A DNA stretch of 64,000 nucleotides from Rhodospirillaceae bacterium (GCA_002709955.1 PAQY01000002.1:480448-544447); one strand, 5' to 3'; numbered from the stretch's first letter, positions 1-7,916 are shown. Numbers and translations are program-made. Notes: generated by a model from the sequence alone, not told the origin.

Positions 1-1
1 C

Positions 2-241
2 AAGGCCCGCAAAGAAGTCTCCATGGCCAAGATTCAGGTGGCCGATACGCTGCATACGGCGGTGGATACTGCCATCCAGTTGAATGGCGCGCGGGGATAT
101 TCCAAGGACACGGTGCTGGAATGGATATATCGCTATGCCCGTCAGGCCCGCTTGGTTGATGGTGCATCGGAAGTTCACAAAATGGTGCTGAACCGTTTCC
201 TGACGGCAGAGGGCGATGATTTCTGGCGGTGGGGCGTTTGA
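2..241 (+). CDS. acyl-CoA dehydrogenase, C-terminal fragment (gene enters from the left edge)
   Basis: Only the last 79 codons are in the window; the frame is open from base 2 and stops with TGA at 239-241. The visible part matches the C-terminal helical domain of the acyl-CoA dehydrogenase family: the segment QLNGARGYSKD followed by RYARQARLVDGASEVHK is the usual end, where the catalytic-domain helices contact FAD and CoA. Such enzymes oxidise acyl-CoA thioesters to enoyl-CoA and pass electrons to ETF. It overlaps or abuts the phosphotransferase gene downstream, a pairing common in alphaproteobacteria. Substrate cannot be judged from this fragment. Confidence 0.88.
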   Translation, partial: KARKEVSMAKIQVADTLHTAVDTAIQLNGARGYSKDTVLEWIYRYARQARLVDGASEVHKMVLNRFLTAEGDDFWRWGV

Positions 242-243
242 TC

Positions 244-1284
244 ATGCAGGGATTGTCCGCACAGGATAAGGAACGCCTGTGTCAGTGTTTGGCGGACGTA
301 TTTTCCGCCCGGTCAGTATCAATAGACGCAATGTCAATTCTGTCTGGTGGCGCGATCCAGGAAAACTGGGCACTGGACCTGACCATTACCGGGGGCCAGC
401 GGGACGGGCATTTGTCGACTGTTTTGCGCACCGACAGCCCCACAGGGGTCGCAGTCAGCCTGTCACGGGCGCAGGAATTTTCGTTGCTTCAGGCGGCATG
501 GGATGCGGGGGTTACTGTTCCCGAACCCTTGCTGTGCGTCACGGATATGGCTGTGATTGGCAAGGAATTCTGCCTGATGCGCCGGGTGGGCGGAACCGCC
601 TTGGGACAGCGCATTACCCGCGATATGACCGTTGGCGGCGACCGGGAGGCCTTGACGGAACGTCTGGGGCGAGAGATGGCGCGTATTCATTCTATCACGC
701 CAGACACCCACCAGTTTGCCTTCCTGGATGCACCGCCTGATGATCCGGCGGCGGCGGAATTAGCGTCCATGTGCCGGTTTCTGGATGAAATGGACCGGCC
801 GCGCCCTGTTCTGGATTGGACAATCCGGTGGCTACAGCGCAATCGACCCGAACCACAGGGCACTGTTCTGGCCCATCATGATTTCCGGACCGGAAACTAT
901 ATGGTGGACGAGTCCGGGCTGACCGCCATTCTGGACTGGGAATTCGCAGGCTGGTCGGATCGGTGCGAGGATATCGGCTGGTTCCATGCCATGTGCTGGC
1001 GGTTTTCAGGACGCGATAAACCGGCTGGCGGCATTGGCAGCCGGGAGGCCTTTGCGCGGGGATACGAGGCCGTCTCTGGCCTGAAGATCGACCAAACGCG
1101 CGTCTATTATTGGGAAGTGTATGCGCATTTGCGTTGGGCCGTGATCGCCTTGCAGCAGGGGGACCGGTATTTGGTCGGGGGGGAACGAACGCTGGACCTG
1201 GGGCTGACCGGACGGCGACCCGCTGAAATGGAATTGGAAATGTTGCGCATGACTGCACCGCACAGCCTGGGAGAGGCCGTATGA
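244..1284 (+). CDS. phosphotransferase (APH/choline kinase fold) family protein
   Basis: 346 residues with the aminoglycoside-phosphotransferase/choline-kinase fold. The catalytic loop AHHDFRTGN lies near residue 210 (His-x-Asp with downstream Asn) and the metal-binding Asp of LDWEFAG near 231. ATG at 244 is preferred because GGTGGGG (228-234) sits about nine bases upstream; a GTG at 229 would add five residues. The gene follows an acyl-CoA dehydrogenase gene and its end overlaps the next gene by 4 bp. That context matches ACAD10/11-like systems, in which a kinase acts on a hydroxyacyl substrate before the dehydrogenase. The role in acyl-CoA metabolism is inference; antibiotic resistance is unlikely. 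Confidence 0.85.
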   Translation: MQGLSAQDKERLCQCLADVFSARSVSIDAMSILSGGAIQENWALDLTITGGQRDGHLSTVLRTDSPTGVAVSLSRAQEFSLLQAAWDAGVTVPEPLLCVTDMAVIGKEFCLMRRVGGTALGQRITRDMTVGGDREALTERLGREMARIHSITPDTHQFAFLDAPPDDPAAAELASMCRFLDEMDRPRPVLDWTIRWLQRNRPEPQGTVLAHHDFRTGNYMVDESGLTAILDWEFAGWSDRCEDIGWFHAMCWRFSGRDKPAGGIGSREAFARGYEAVSGLKIDQTRVYYWEVYAHLRWAVIALQQGDRYLVGGERTLDLGLTGRRPAEMELEMLRMTAPHSLGEAV

Positions 1285-1637
1285 CGCCCGATAAACCAGA
1301 ATCGCAGGATTTATTGAAAGCCGCCCAGGATGTGATGAAATCTGTCCTGATCCCGGCGCTGCCGGAGGAACACCGCCTGGATGCGCTGATGGTCCTGTCC
1401 ATTATGGCAGGGGCACAGCGGGATCTGGCAGATCGTGGCGGCTTGGCAGAACGACAGGCCTTGCGCTTGCAAAAGATACTGCCGGATGGCGGCACTGTTC
1501 GGGATCTGTGCGCGGCGATACGCAAGGGTGACTTCGACCAGGGGGAGGCGGCGCAGGTCTTGCACGCTGTTCTGTTGGAAGATGTTCAGGATCGGCTGGA
1601 CCTGGTAAATCCGAAATACTTGAAGGCTGCGGGTTAG
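1281..1637 (+). CDS. DUF6285-like protein, acyl-CoA dehydrogenase/phosphotransferase neighbour
   Basis: 118-residue soluble, mostly helical protein with no signal peptide or membrane segment. Its ATG overlaps the end of the phosphotransferase gene (ATGA), so the two are probably translationally coupled. The pattern LLKAAQDVMKSVLIPALP followed by a short helix-rich C-terminus resembles the small DUF6285 family, usually found beside an acyl-CoA dehydrogenase and an APH-fold protein. No catalytic motif is evident. It may be an accessory or complex-forming subunit of the same pathway; that is inference from gene order only. Confidence 0.72.
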   Translation: MTPDKPESQDLLKAAQDVMKSVLIPALPEEHRLDALMVLSIMAGAQRDLADRGGLAERQALRLQKILPDGGTVRDLCAAIRKGDFDQGEAAQVLHAVLLEDVQDRLDLVNPKYLKAAG

Positions 1638-1649
1638 GAAGGCCGCTGG

Positions 1650-2153
1650 TTAGATAAAAGCATCTTCCATCTCAACCCGACGCTCTGGTCCTTTGTATTT
1701 CGGGTCGATGCGGCGACGTCGATCTGGTCCGAAATATGTCGGTGACCTGACAAATTTCTTAGGATTCTTGATGGTCGCGTCCACACGCTGTTTGATGGAC
1801 TGCATCGTCAAAGGTTTCACCAGAAACTCAGAAACACCGGCATCGCGGGCTTCATAAACAATCGGCAGCGACGTTTTATCGCTCATGATAATGATCGGCA
1901 GATACCGGTTTGGGCTTTCTTCTGACAATCGAATATATTTGGTCAATTCGATGCCACTCATGGGCTCCATATTCCAGTCGACGATCAGCAGATCAATTGA
2001 TTGAACGGACAGTTCATCCAGAACGTGATGAGAATGGGTCACGGTCGTAATTTTAGAAATACCGAATTCTCCCAGAATGAACCGTGTCATGCTGAGGATC
2101 GAACTGCTGCCATCGGCAATCAGCACGGAAAGAGTGTCGTAGCTATTCGGCAT
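1650..2153 (-). CDS. single-domain response regulator (CheY-like) with basic C-terminal tail
   Basis: 167 residues. A REC domain covers about residues 8-125: the phosphoacceptor Asp59 is in LLIVDWNM, the switch Ser91 in IIIMSDK and the conserved Lys113 in FLVKPL. The acidic pair near the N-terminus is reduced to a single Asp (VLIADGSS), so Mg2+ binding may differ from canonical CheY. The last 45 residues are rich in Arg/Lys/Asp, with two similar motifs (GPDRRRR and GPERRV), and carry no output domain. It therefore probably signals by protein contact. No histidine kinase is adjacent. It converges with the DUF6285-like gene, 12 bp apart. Confidence 0.85.
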   Translation of the reverse strand: MPNSYDTLSVLIADGSSSILSMTRFILGEFGISKITTVTHSHHVLDELSVQSIDLLIVDWNMEPMSGIELTKYIRLSEESPNRYLPIIIMSDKTSLPIVYEARDAGVSEFLVKPLTMQSIKQRVDATIKNPKKFVRSPTYFGPDRRRRIDPKYKGPERRVEMEDAFI

Positions 2154-2588
2154 ATCTGCCAGCGCCTTTTAAATTCAGTTTTCGTATTATTCAGATAAAC
2201 AGGGACGAAATTGACCGCAGCCGCCTAAGATGTTTGAGAATACAATCGTGCCCGGAAAGATCGCATTTGTCATCCGATAGCTTCCCCTGTTTCAGAAATA
2301 ATGTTTAGGAATATGCGTTGGAAGGGTCGGTGGACCCTGTGTGATCTGTTATCCTGCGATGCACCCTATCCCCTACGAACCATCTAATGACCCTCTATTG
2401 ACCACCTAATGACCACCTAATGACCCTGGGGCTTGTTTTTCCGGGTGGAATGCCTCATACCCTTCGCCACGCAGTCGGGTGAACCTCGCGATAGAGGGGG
2501 GGTGCTGCAAAAAAGTTTTATAGATCAGGTTTCGCGGCAATGTGCCGTTTCACTTAAAATTCGAAAATAAGGCCTGGATGGCGCATAG
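2154..2588. other. intergenic region between the response regulator and infA
   Basis: 435 bp with divergent genes on both sides, so it should hold promoters in both directions. The only clear structure is the 11-bp tandem array at 2381-2424, listed separately. Otherwise I see no convincing ORF, RNA gene or strong hairpin. The part next to infA is AT-rich and would suit a promoter. Confidence 0.6.
2381..2424. repeat. four 11-bp tandem repeats, consensus CACCTAATGAC
   Basis: Contiguous units are CATCTAATGAC (2381), CCTCTATTGAC (2392), CACCTAATGAC (2403) and CACCTAATGAC (2414); the last two are identical. A weaker fifth unit (7 of 11 matches) may precede at 2370. The period is close to one helical turn, so equivalent faces of each unit align on one side of the DNA, as in a regulator array. 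It may equally be a slippage-prone microsatellite. Confidence 0.8.
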
Positions 2589-2807
2589 ATGTCAAAAGAA
2601 GAACTGATTGAATTTCAAGGAACTGTTGTTGAAAAGCTGCCCAATGCAACATTTCGGGTAGAGCTGGAAAACGGGCATGAAATTATTGCCCATACGGCTG
2701 GCAAAATGCGTAAGTTTCGCATTCGGGTTATGGTCGGCGACAAGGTCGATGTTGAAATGACCCCCTATGACCTGACCAAGGGGCGGATTACCTTCCGTCA
2801 TAAATAA
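2589..2807 (+). CDS. infA: translation initiation factor IF-1
   Basis: 72 residues, the standard length. It is a single OB-fold (S1-like) domain, recognised by [20 protein letters not shown] at the start and the [12 protein letters not shown] ending. IF-1 binds the ribosomal A site and aids IF-2 and IF-3 during initiation in the cytoplasm. It lies alone here, with a long upstream region of 435 bp containing an 11-bp tandem array. Identification is secure. Confidence 0.98.
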   Translation: MSKEELIEFQGTVVEKLPNATFRVELENGHEIIAHTAGKMRKFRIRVMVGDKVDVEMTPYDLTKGRITFRHK

Positions 2808-2947
2808 GTCCCGAAAACTGGTACAGAATTCGGCACGATCCATTTTATTGAATGGGTCATGAAAACCGACGCCAACACCAAAATTTTACTTTAAATCATG
2901 GCTTTTCTTACTATCTGAACGGGGTCGATAGAAGGAAAGGCAAGTAT

Positions 2948-3610
2948 ATGAAATATTTACTTAAATCACTGGTTGTATTGCTGGTGATTATCGTTGGAAA
3001 TACGACTGCATTCGCACAAGATCAGGCTGCCATTGGTAAGGTCACGCGCCTACAGGGCAGTGCCACCGAAATGCGTGGGACAACGGTTCAGGCATTACAG
3101 GCTGGGTCATTAATTCATTCAGGTGCGATGGTTGAAACCGCACCGGACTCCCGTCTGGAAATCGTATTCGTTGATGCATCGCAATTAACCATGGGCGCAG
3201 ATGCGCGCATGCGTATGGATGAACTGGTCTATTCCGCATCAAATCCGGATGGGGAAGGCCTTCAGGCATTTGAAGTCTTTGCGGGCACATTTCGCTTCCT
3301 AAGCGGGGCGGTCGGACGCAATGATCCCGCGTCGGTTCGCATCAGCACACCGGTCGCGACAATTGGCATTCGGGGCACGGATTTGTTTGGGGGACCCTTG
3401 GAAGCCGGTATGCCACCAGGACAATTGCATTACGGGTTTATGATTATTTCCGGTGCCATTGATATTCAGGGGCGGCAAGGCACAGTCACTTTGGATGAAC
3501 CCAATGAGGGGACATTCCTTCCCATGTCGGGGGAGGCTGCGCCGACGGAACCATCCATATGGACCCAGGAAGCTATTGATGAGGCCTATGCCTCCATCGC
3601 CTTCCAATAA
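2948..3610 (+). CDS. exported FecR-domain protein
   Basis: 220 residues. The first 24 or so form a signal peptide (a Lys, a long Leu/Val/Ile core, then AFAQ), giving a periplasmic protein. The body matches the FecR domain: GKVTRLQGSATEMRG at the start, then the segment SRLEIVFVDASQLTMG, and PVATIGIRGTDLF near residue 140. Most such domains lie in FecI/FecR systems, but no ECF sigma factor or TonB receptor is adjacent. A structural or sensory envelope role is therefore as likely. The ATG at 2948 is chosen because AGGAAAGG lies just upstream and the signal peptide starts there. Confidence 0.82.
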   Translation: MKYLLKSLVVLLVIIVGNTTAFAQDQAAIGKVTRLQGSATEMRGTTVQALQAGSLIHSGAMVETAPDSRLEIVFVDASQLTMGADARMRMDELVYSASNPDGEGLQAFEVFAGTFRFLSGAVGRNDPASVRISTPVATIGIRGTDLFGGPLEAGMPPGQLHYGFMIISGAIDIQGRQGTVTLDEPNEGTFLPMSGEAAPTEPSIWTQEAIDEAYASIAFQ

Positions 3611-3619
3611 GGTCTGATT

Positions 3620-3657
3620 GGTAAGAGCGTCATGCACTGATACATGATGCTCTTACC
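3620..3657. terminator. long stem-loop between fecR-like and gntR genes, probable bidirectional terminator
   Basis: A 15-bp stem (GGTAAGAGCGTCATG with CATGATGCTCTTACC, one G-T pair) closes an 8-base loop. It lies 10 bp after the fecR-like stop and 15 bp before the end of the convergent gntR gene. There is no clean T tract on either side, so termination efficiency is uncertain. Confidence 0.55.
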
Positions 3658-3672
3658 ACTTCTATCCCCACA

Positions 3673-4314
3673 CTATGATATCAGTTTGATCGAGGCTTCG
3701 ATCAAATGTGTCCGCAACAGTTTCACAGCGCGGCGCGCATCCTTTTGCTCTATACACCGATACAGCGCATCATGCTGTTCCAACCAATGCGACTCGTTGG
3801 TTGCCAGGGTGGAATACTGTGCCCAATAGGCCTGAACACTGGCCCGCAATGTATCGATAATCTCAACTTGTTTGGTTCGTCCTGACAGGCGGTAGATCGT
3901 TCTGTGAAATTCATTATCTGCGGTCAGCCAATCGCCCCCATCGGCTTGCAACCGACACATTTTCAGGGCACGTCGGACAGCGGGAAGGTCATTTGGTGTC
4001 ATGACCTTTATCGCCCGCTCCAGGGCATCGCATTCCAGTATCAGGCGCAGGTCATAAATTTCTGAGATCTGTTCCGGCGTCAGTTTTGTGACAATGGCCC
4101 CACGGTTCGCTTCGATGCTGACCAACCCTTCCGAATTGAGCTTGAACAGGGCGTCGCGCACCGGAACGCGACTGACGGAAAACCTTTTTGCCAGGTCTTC
4201 CTGATGCAATCGGGTGCCAGGCAGGATCGTGCCAGCCTGAATATCTGCCTTCAGGGTTTCTGCAATAGCATCCGCTAAGGAGAGGGATTTTCTGAGCATT
4301 GACAGTGACTTCAT
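3673..4314 (-). CDS. GntR-family transcriptional regulator (FadR/FCD subfamily)
   Basis: 213 residues. An N-terminal winged helix-turn-helix (about 10-75) contains LPGTRLHQEDLAKRFSVSRV and DALFKLNSEGLV. A C-terminal helical FCD ligand-binding domain has the expected metal-binding Asp/His positions in NEFHRTIY and EQHDALY. ATG at 4314 is chosen because an upstream start would place coding sequence over the perfect palindrome at 4327-4338. The regulator is divergent from an OsmC-family gene and probably controls it and itself through that palindrome. The effector is unknown; a small carboxylic acid is usual for the family. Confidence 0.88.
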   Translation of the reverse strand: MKSLSMLRKSLSLADAIAETLKADIQAGTILPGTRLHQEDLAKRFSVSRVPVRDALFKLNSEGLVSIEANRGAIVTKLTPEQISEIYDLRLILECDALERAIKVMTPNDLPAVRRALKMCRLQADGGDWLTADNEFHRTIYRLSGRTKQVEIIDTLRASVQAYWAQYSTLATNESHWLEQHDALYRCIEQKDARRAVKLLRTHLIEASIKLIS

Positions 4315-4326
4315 CTCATATGTATA

Positions 4327-4338
4327 AATGTATACATT
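4327..4338. promoter_or_regulatory. perfect 12-bp palindrome AATGTATACATT, candidate GntR operator
   Basis: Lies 12 bp upstream of the gntR start and 84 bp upstream of the osmC-like start. FadR-subfamily regulators often bind short palindromes with a central GTATAC-like core, which this site has. An overlapping half-site ATGTATA (4319-4325) lies on the gntR side. The assignment is by position and symmetry. Confidence 0.6.
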
Positions 4339-4421
4339 GTAGATTATACGATTCTCTAGCTTCCACAAGGCAGAATACAGGCCGCATAAGTGCAGAAGAC
4401 TCCATTATTCAAAGGATCATC

Positions 4422-4895
4422 ATGACCGGGAAAACGCATCACTATGAAGTCACGGTGGAATGGATTGGCAACCAGGGGCAGGGGACCGCAGATTACGTTT
4501 CTTATGGCCGTGACCATGAAATTACAGCATCAGGGAAGCCCCCCATACCGGGATCAGCCGATCCTGCCTTTCGGGGGAGCGCCACACGCTGGAATCCGGA
4601 AGACCTGTTGGTCGCGTCCCTCTCTGCCTGTCACAAACTTTGGTACCTGCATCTTTGCGCCACCGCAGGCGTTGTCGTGATGGCCTATGACGACACGGCC
4701 ATCGGCACGATGGTGGAAGATTCAGACAAAGGGGGCTATTTCACAGAAGTCACTTTACGCCCCAAGATCACGATCACGGCGCAGTCTGATTTGGAGATCG
4801 CCCAGTCCCTGCATCATCAGGCGCACCACAAGTGCTTCATCGCCAATTCCGTCACTTTTCCGGTTCTGTGTTTGCCGGAAATCGTGCAGGCCTGA
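4422..4895 (+). CDS. OsmC-family peroxidase-like protein
   Basis: 157 residues with the OsmC/Ohr fold. The first redox Cys is in SLSACHKLWYLH (around residue 75) and the second in AHHKCFIANS near the C-terminus. This places it with OsmC-like thiol peroxidases that reduce organic hydroperoxides. The N-terminal half has the usual beta-strand pattern (HYEVTVEWIGN). The ATG at 4422 follows AAAGGA at 4411-4416. Its promoter region is shared with the divergent GntR regulator. The substrate and reductant cannot be told from sequence. Confidence 0.88.
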   Translation: MTGKTHHYEVTVEWIGNQGQGTADYVSYGRDHEITASGKPPIPGSADPAFRGSATRWNPEDLLVASLSACHKLWYLHLCATAGVVVMAYDDTAIGTMVEDSDKGGYFTEVTLRPKITITAQSDLEIAQSLHHQAHHKCFIANSVTFPVLCLPEIVQA

Positions 4896-4910
4896 CATTC
4901 TGCATTCCGA

Positions 4911-5888
4911 TTATTGGCGCAGAAAGAATTGAACCGGCAGAACCAGTTCCATTTGTTGCATCGGCATATCGTCGGGGATTCTGGGCAGTGGCTGCGCGCG
5001 TTCGATCATGGCCATCACTTCCTTGTCCAGCACACGATAGCCTGAGCTTTCACGCAGTCGGTGCTCCAGCACTTGACCGTTCCGATCGATGACAAAATAC
5101 AGCAGCGCGGTTCCTTCCTGGCCCCGTTTTTGGGCGGATCTGGGATATTCCTTGTGACGGGCCAACCAGGCTTGCAGTGTTGCGATGTAATCCGCTGTGC
5201 TGCCAGGAATACCACCAGCGGTCTGGGCATCCGCACTGCCTGCCTCGCGGCTGTTTTCATTGCCCGCCTTGCCCTGATTGCCGGAAACGGCCGCCGGGGC
5301 CGCCGCCGTTTGTGACTCTTGCAGCGGGCTTGGCTTCGCTGTCTGTACCGGTGGCGCTTCGACCGGTTTTGGCGTTTCCAGTTGTTCTGTGACCGGCTTT
5401 TGAGCAACCGGCTTTTCCGGTGGCTTGGGCCGTTCAGGTTCCGGAGGCTTTTCTGGCATGACCGGCAGGTCTTCTGATAGGATCTCGATCACCTCTTCGG
5501 GTTCCGGCGGGGTGACAAGTTCTTCAACCTCAACGACCTCAACAGCCTCGGCGATTTCAATCACCTCTTGCGGCGGAGGGGGTGGTTCTATCGTCTGCGC
5601 ATCGGGTGGGGGGTCCTGCGGGGGGACCGATTCTGCAGGGGCCTCAACCATTTCGGCCTCGGATACATCCGTTTGGACCGGCACAGCGCTGCCCGGCGCC
5701 CCGCCGATTGGCCCCAGGGATACTTCGATGCCGCCTGTCCCGGCGCTAACGGCCCCGGGGGGCGGGTCGTTCTGCCACAAGACTGCCCCCGCAACCCCGG
5801 CATGCAGAACCACCGCAAGACACAGGCCCAGGGACCATTGATGCGGCTTGATCCAATAGGTTGGCGCGGAGTCTAACTGTACGCTCAT
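4911..5888 (-). CDS. tonB: TonB-family energy transducer
   Basis: 325 residues. A short cytoplasmic N-terminus is followed by one membrane segment (about 19-40, WSLGLCLAVVLHAGVAGAVL). A long Pro/Glu-rich periplasmic spacer follows (about 60-215, with PPPPPQE and many KPPE/EKP units). The C-terminal TonB domain is about 235-325, with YPRSAQKRGQEGTALLYFV. It couples the proton motive force from ExbBD to outer-membrane receptors. Its start overlaps the stop of the upstream exbD by 4 bp. No receptor gene is nearby, so the imported substrate is unknown. Confidence 0.93.
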   Translation of the reverse strand: MSVQLDSAPTYWIKPHQWSLGLCLAVVLHAGVAGAVLWQNDPPPGAVSAGTGGIEVSLGPIGGAPGSAVPVQTDVSEAEMVEAPAESVPPQDPPPDAQTIEPPPPPQEVIEIAEAVEVVEVEELVTPPEPEEVIEILSEDLPVMPEKPPEPERPKPPEKPVAQKPVTEQLETPKPVEAPPVQTAKPSPLQESQTAAAPAAVSGNQGKAGNENSREAGSADAQTAGGIPGSTADYIATLQAWLARHKEYPRSAQKRGQEGTALLYFVIDRNGQVLEHRLRESSGYRVLDKEVMAMIERAQPLPRIPDDMPMQQMELVLPVQFFLRQ

Positions 5889-6304
5889 TGAACCACTTCC
5901 GTTTCAGGGGCAGGAACCGTCAACAGCTTCAGACGAGAGACACCGATTTTGTGGAGCTTTTCCATCACACTGATAACATCCGTGGCATTGATGCCGCCAT
6001 CGGCCCGCAACCGAACTAGAATTTCCGGGTTTTCCGCAAGGCGCGGCGTCAGCGTCGCGATCAGTTCTGACGGGGACACAACAACGCCATCCAAGGCGAT
6101 CTGACCGTTTGATCCCATCAGAATCTGGACATCCGTTTCCCCAGGAGAGGCCTGGCTGGCGGAGTGCGCCGGATCAATCTTGAAGGGATCGCTGGCGCTC
6201 AGGCTGCCAGCCAACATGAAAAAGATCAGCAGCAGAAACACAACATTGATCAAAGGCAGGATGCGGTCATCCTCATTCTTTGGGCGGGGCGGGGTAAAAT
6301 GCAT
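5885..6304 (-). CDS. exbD: ExbD/TolR biopolymer transport protein (second copy in operon)
   Basis: 139 residues. There is one N-terminal membrane helix (ILPLINVVFLLLIFFMLAGS), where many ExbD proteins have Asp in the LIDVVF motif; here it reads LINVVF, so the usual proton-carrying Asp is replaced by Asn. The rest is a periplasmic domain with the ExbD fold (LRADGGINATDVISVMEKL). It lies between the first exbD and tonB, with only 3 bp to the former. The missing Asp suggests that this copy is structural, or works only in a heteromer with the other ExbD, which retains the Asp. Confidence 0.9.
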   Translation of the reverse strand: MHFTPPRPKNEDDRILPLINVVFLLLIFFMLAGSLSASDPFKIDPAHSASQASPGETDVQILMGSNGQIALDGVVVSPSELIATLTPRLAENPEILVRLRADGGINATDVISVMEKLHKIGVSRLKLLTVPAPETEVVQ

Positions 6305-6307
6305 GAC

Positions 6308-6727
6308 TTATTGCCCCTGGTTCTGGATCAGGGACATATCCACCACATTGCTGGCCGCAAGGCGGTCCAACAGATCAATGGCCTGTTGATATGAAACGCC
6401 GGGCGCGGCCTTTACGATGACTTTCTGCTCCGGGTTTTTCGCGACACGCGCGGAAATTCTCTCACTCAACACCGCCATAGAGATACGTTCCCCAGAAAGG
6501 CGAATGCCATCTGGCCGCAATTCAACCATCAGCGCCCCTTCTGCGGAGGACCGACCGCGCGCGTCACTGGGAGTATTCAGATCAATCGCACGCCAATCCA
6601 GAAAGGAAGAGGCCAGCATGAAAAACACCAACAGAATGAAGACGACATCAATCAACGGCGTCAGGCTGATCATGGGGCGTTTACGCTGACCCTGTGTCGC
6701 AAAGGATGTCGGGGTGCCGGACATCAT
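6308..6727 (-). CDS. exbD: ExbD/TolR biopolymer transport protein (first copy in operon)
   Basis: 139 residues. The N-terminal basic segment is followed by a membrane helix with the canonical ISLTPLIDVVFILLVFFMLA, including the essential Asp of LIDVVF. A periplasmic ExbD domain follows (IVKAAPGVSYQQAIDLLDRL). It forms the proton channel with ExbB in the inner membrane and energises TonB. It is 5 bp downstream of exbB and 3 bp upstream of the second exbD, so a single transcript is likely. Confidence 0.93.
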   Translation of the reverse strand: MMSGTPTSFATQGQRKRPMISLTPLIDVVFILLVFFMLASSFLDWRAIDLNTPSDARGRSSAEGALMVELRPDGIRLSGERISMAVLSERISARVAKNPEQKVIVKAAPGVSYQQAIDLLDRLAASNVVDMSLIQNQGQ

Positions 6728-6732
6728 GGACC

Positions 6733-7575
6733 CTATTCTCCTGCCAATGCGGGTACTGTATGAAATCTGGGCTGTTGGCGGGATGAATTGGCCGCAGACG
6801 CCGGTACGGCCTCATCCTTGGACAGATCCTGTGTAAATAGCTGGGTGACATAGTTGTCCATATTATGCGCCAGTCGATCCACCCGCCGTTCCAGCCAATT
6901 CAAGATGACAACAACAGGCATGGCCACGGCCAGACCGACCGCAGTGGTCAGCAGGGCAACCCAGATACCACCGGACAGGATCGCCGGATTGACCTGATTT
7001 CCTGCTGATTCTAATTGTTGGAAGGCGGTGATCATGCCCAGAACCGTACCGAACAGACCCAACAGAGGGGCCAGGGAGGCGATCACTTCAAGCGGACGGA
7101 ACCAGGCCCGCATATTCTGTAGAGCATCACCGCCATAGCGCATGACTTCTTCGCGGATCATGGAGTCTGGCAGGCCCCGATGATGCCCCCTGAGACCACG
7201 GGCAATTGCCTGCGCCACCGGGTTTCGGGATTTTCCGGCAACGGAGATTGCCTCTTCAACGCGACCCGCGCGCCACAATCCCAGAGCGGCCTTTGCGGGC
7301 TTCAGGTCATTCAAGCGCGCATTTCTGAACTGCAACAGTTTCACCAGGATGATCGCCAGCGATATCACCGACATCACAACCAGGATCATGACAACGGGAC
7401 CACCCGCCTGCAGAAAATCGTACGCCCGGTCCAAAATGCTCAGATCCACCGCGCCCTCTGGCACGGATCCATCCGGCGCAACTGTTCCATCGATCCCGAC
7501 GGCATCCGCACCCGTCGCCTGAAGCGGGTCCTGGGTTTCCGGAGCAGGGGCGGGGGCTTGTGTTTCAGTTTCCAT
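6733..7575 (-). CDS. exbB: MotA/TolQ/ExbB proton channel protein
   Basis: 280 residues, longer than E. coli ExbB (244) because of a 45-residue acidic, Pro/Ala-rich N-terminal extension. Membrane segments are about 58-80 (VVMILVVMSVISLAIILVKL), 165-188 (LEVIASLAPLLGLFGTVLGM) and 205-230. The TolQ/ExbB signature LAPLLGLFGTVLGMITAFQ is present. It is first in the operon exbB-exbD-exbD-tonB and supplies the stator that couples proton flow to TonB. The extension has no charged targeting motif or obvious signal peptide. Confidence 0.93.
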   Translation of the reverse strand: METETQAPAPAPETQDPLQATGADAVGIDGTVAPDGSVPEGAVDLSILDRAYDFLQAGGPVVMILVVMSVISLAIILVKLLQFRNARLNDLKPAKAALGLWRAGRVEEAISVAGKSRNPVAQAIARGLRGHHRGLPDSMIREEVMRYGGDALQNMRAWFRPLEVIASLAPLLGLFGTVLGMITAFQQLESAGNQVNPAILSGGIWVALLTTAVGLAVAMPVVVILNWLERRVDRLAHNMDNYVTQLFTQDLSKDEAVPASAANSSRQQPRFHTVPALAGE

Positions 7576-7916
7576 TGCGAATGATCCTCAGTTGCAGATT
7601 TCGCTGCACCATATTGTGACTGAGAGGCATTATCAAGGTTGGTTGTTATGATGGATATTTTTTGTCGTAGGATCAAAATCCATAATGATTGAACTATCGA
7701 GCCTGTGATATCGACCCGCGCCGTTTTGTTCCATTAATCGTGTCGCCTGTCCTGTCCGGGTGGCAATGGTAATGGCAAATCATTTAGGAAATTCGTGCAT
7801 TTTCAGCATAAGACCTCTGACATTTAATCCGGCGGTGCATGCATTGTGATTGTCTGCAAGGGGGCCACTTATGGAACGACGCCTATGGGGCCTTCTGAAA
7901 ATTTTGGAGATGTAAA
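7576..7916. other. intergenic region between exbB and the Old Yellow Enzyme gene
   Basis: 341 bp separating divergent genes, so it must hold both promoters. I see no ORF above 30 codons with a ribosome-binding site, no tRNA and no strong dyad. A partial Fur-like pattern near the exbB start is too weak to call. Confidence 0.55.

Noticed and set aside
7560-7640. Possible Fur or iron-responsive box near the exbB start
   Set aside because: Only a partial match (AATGATCCTC-like) overlapping the start codon; no full inverted repeat.
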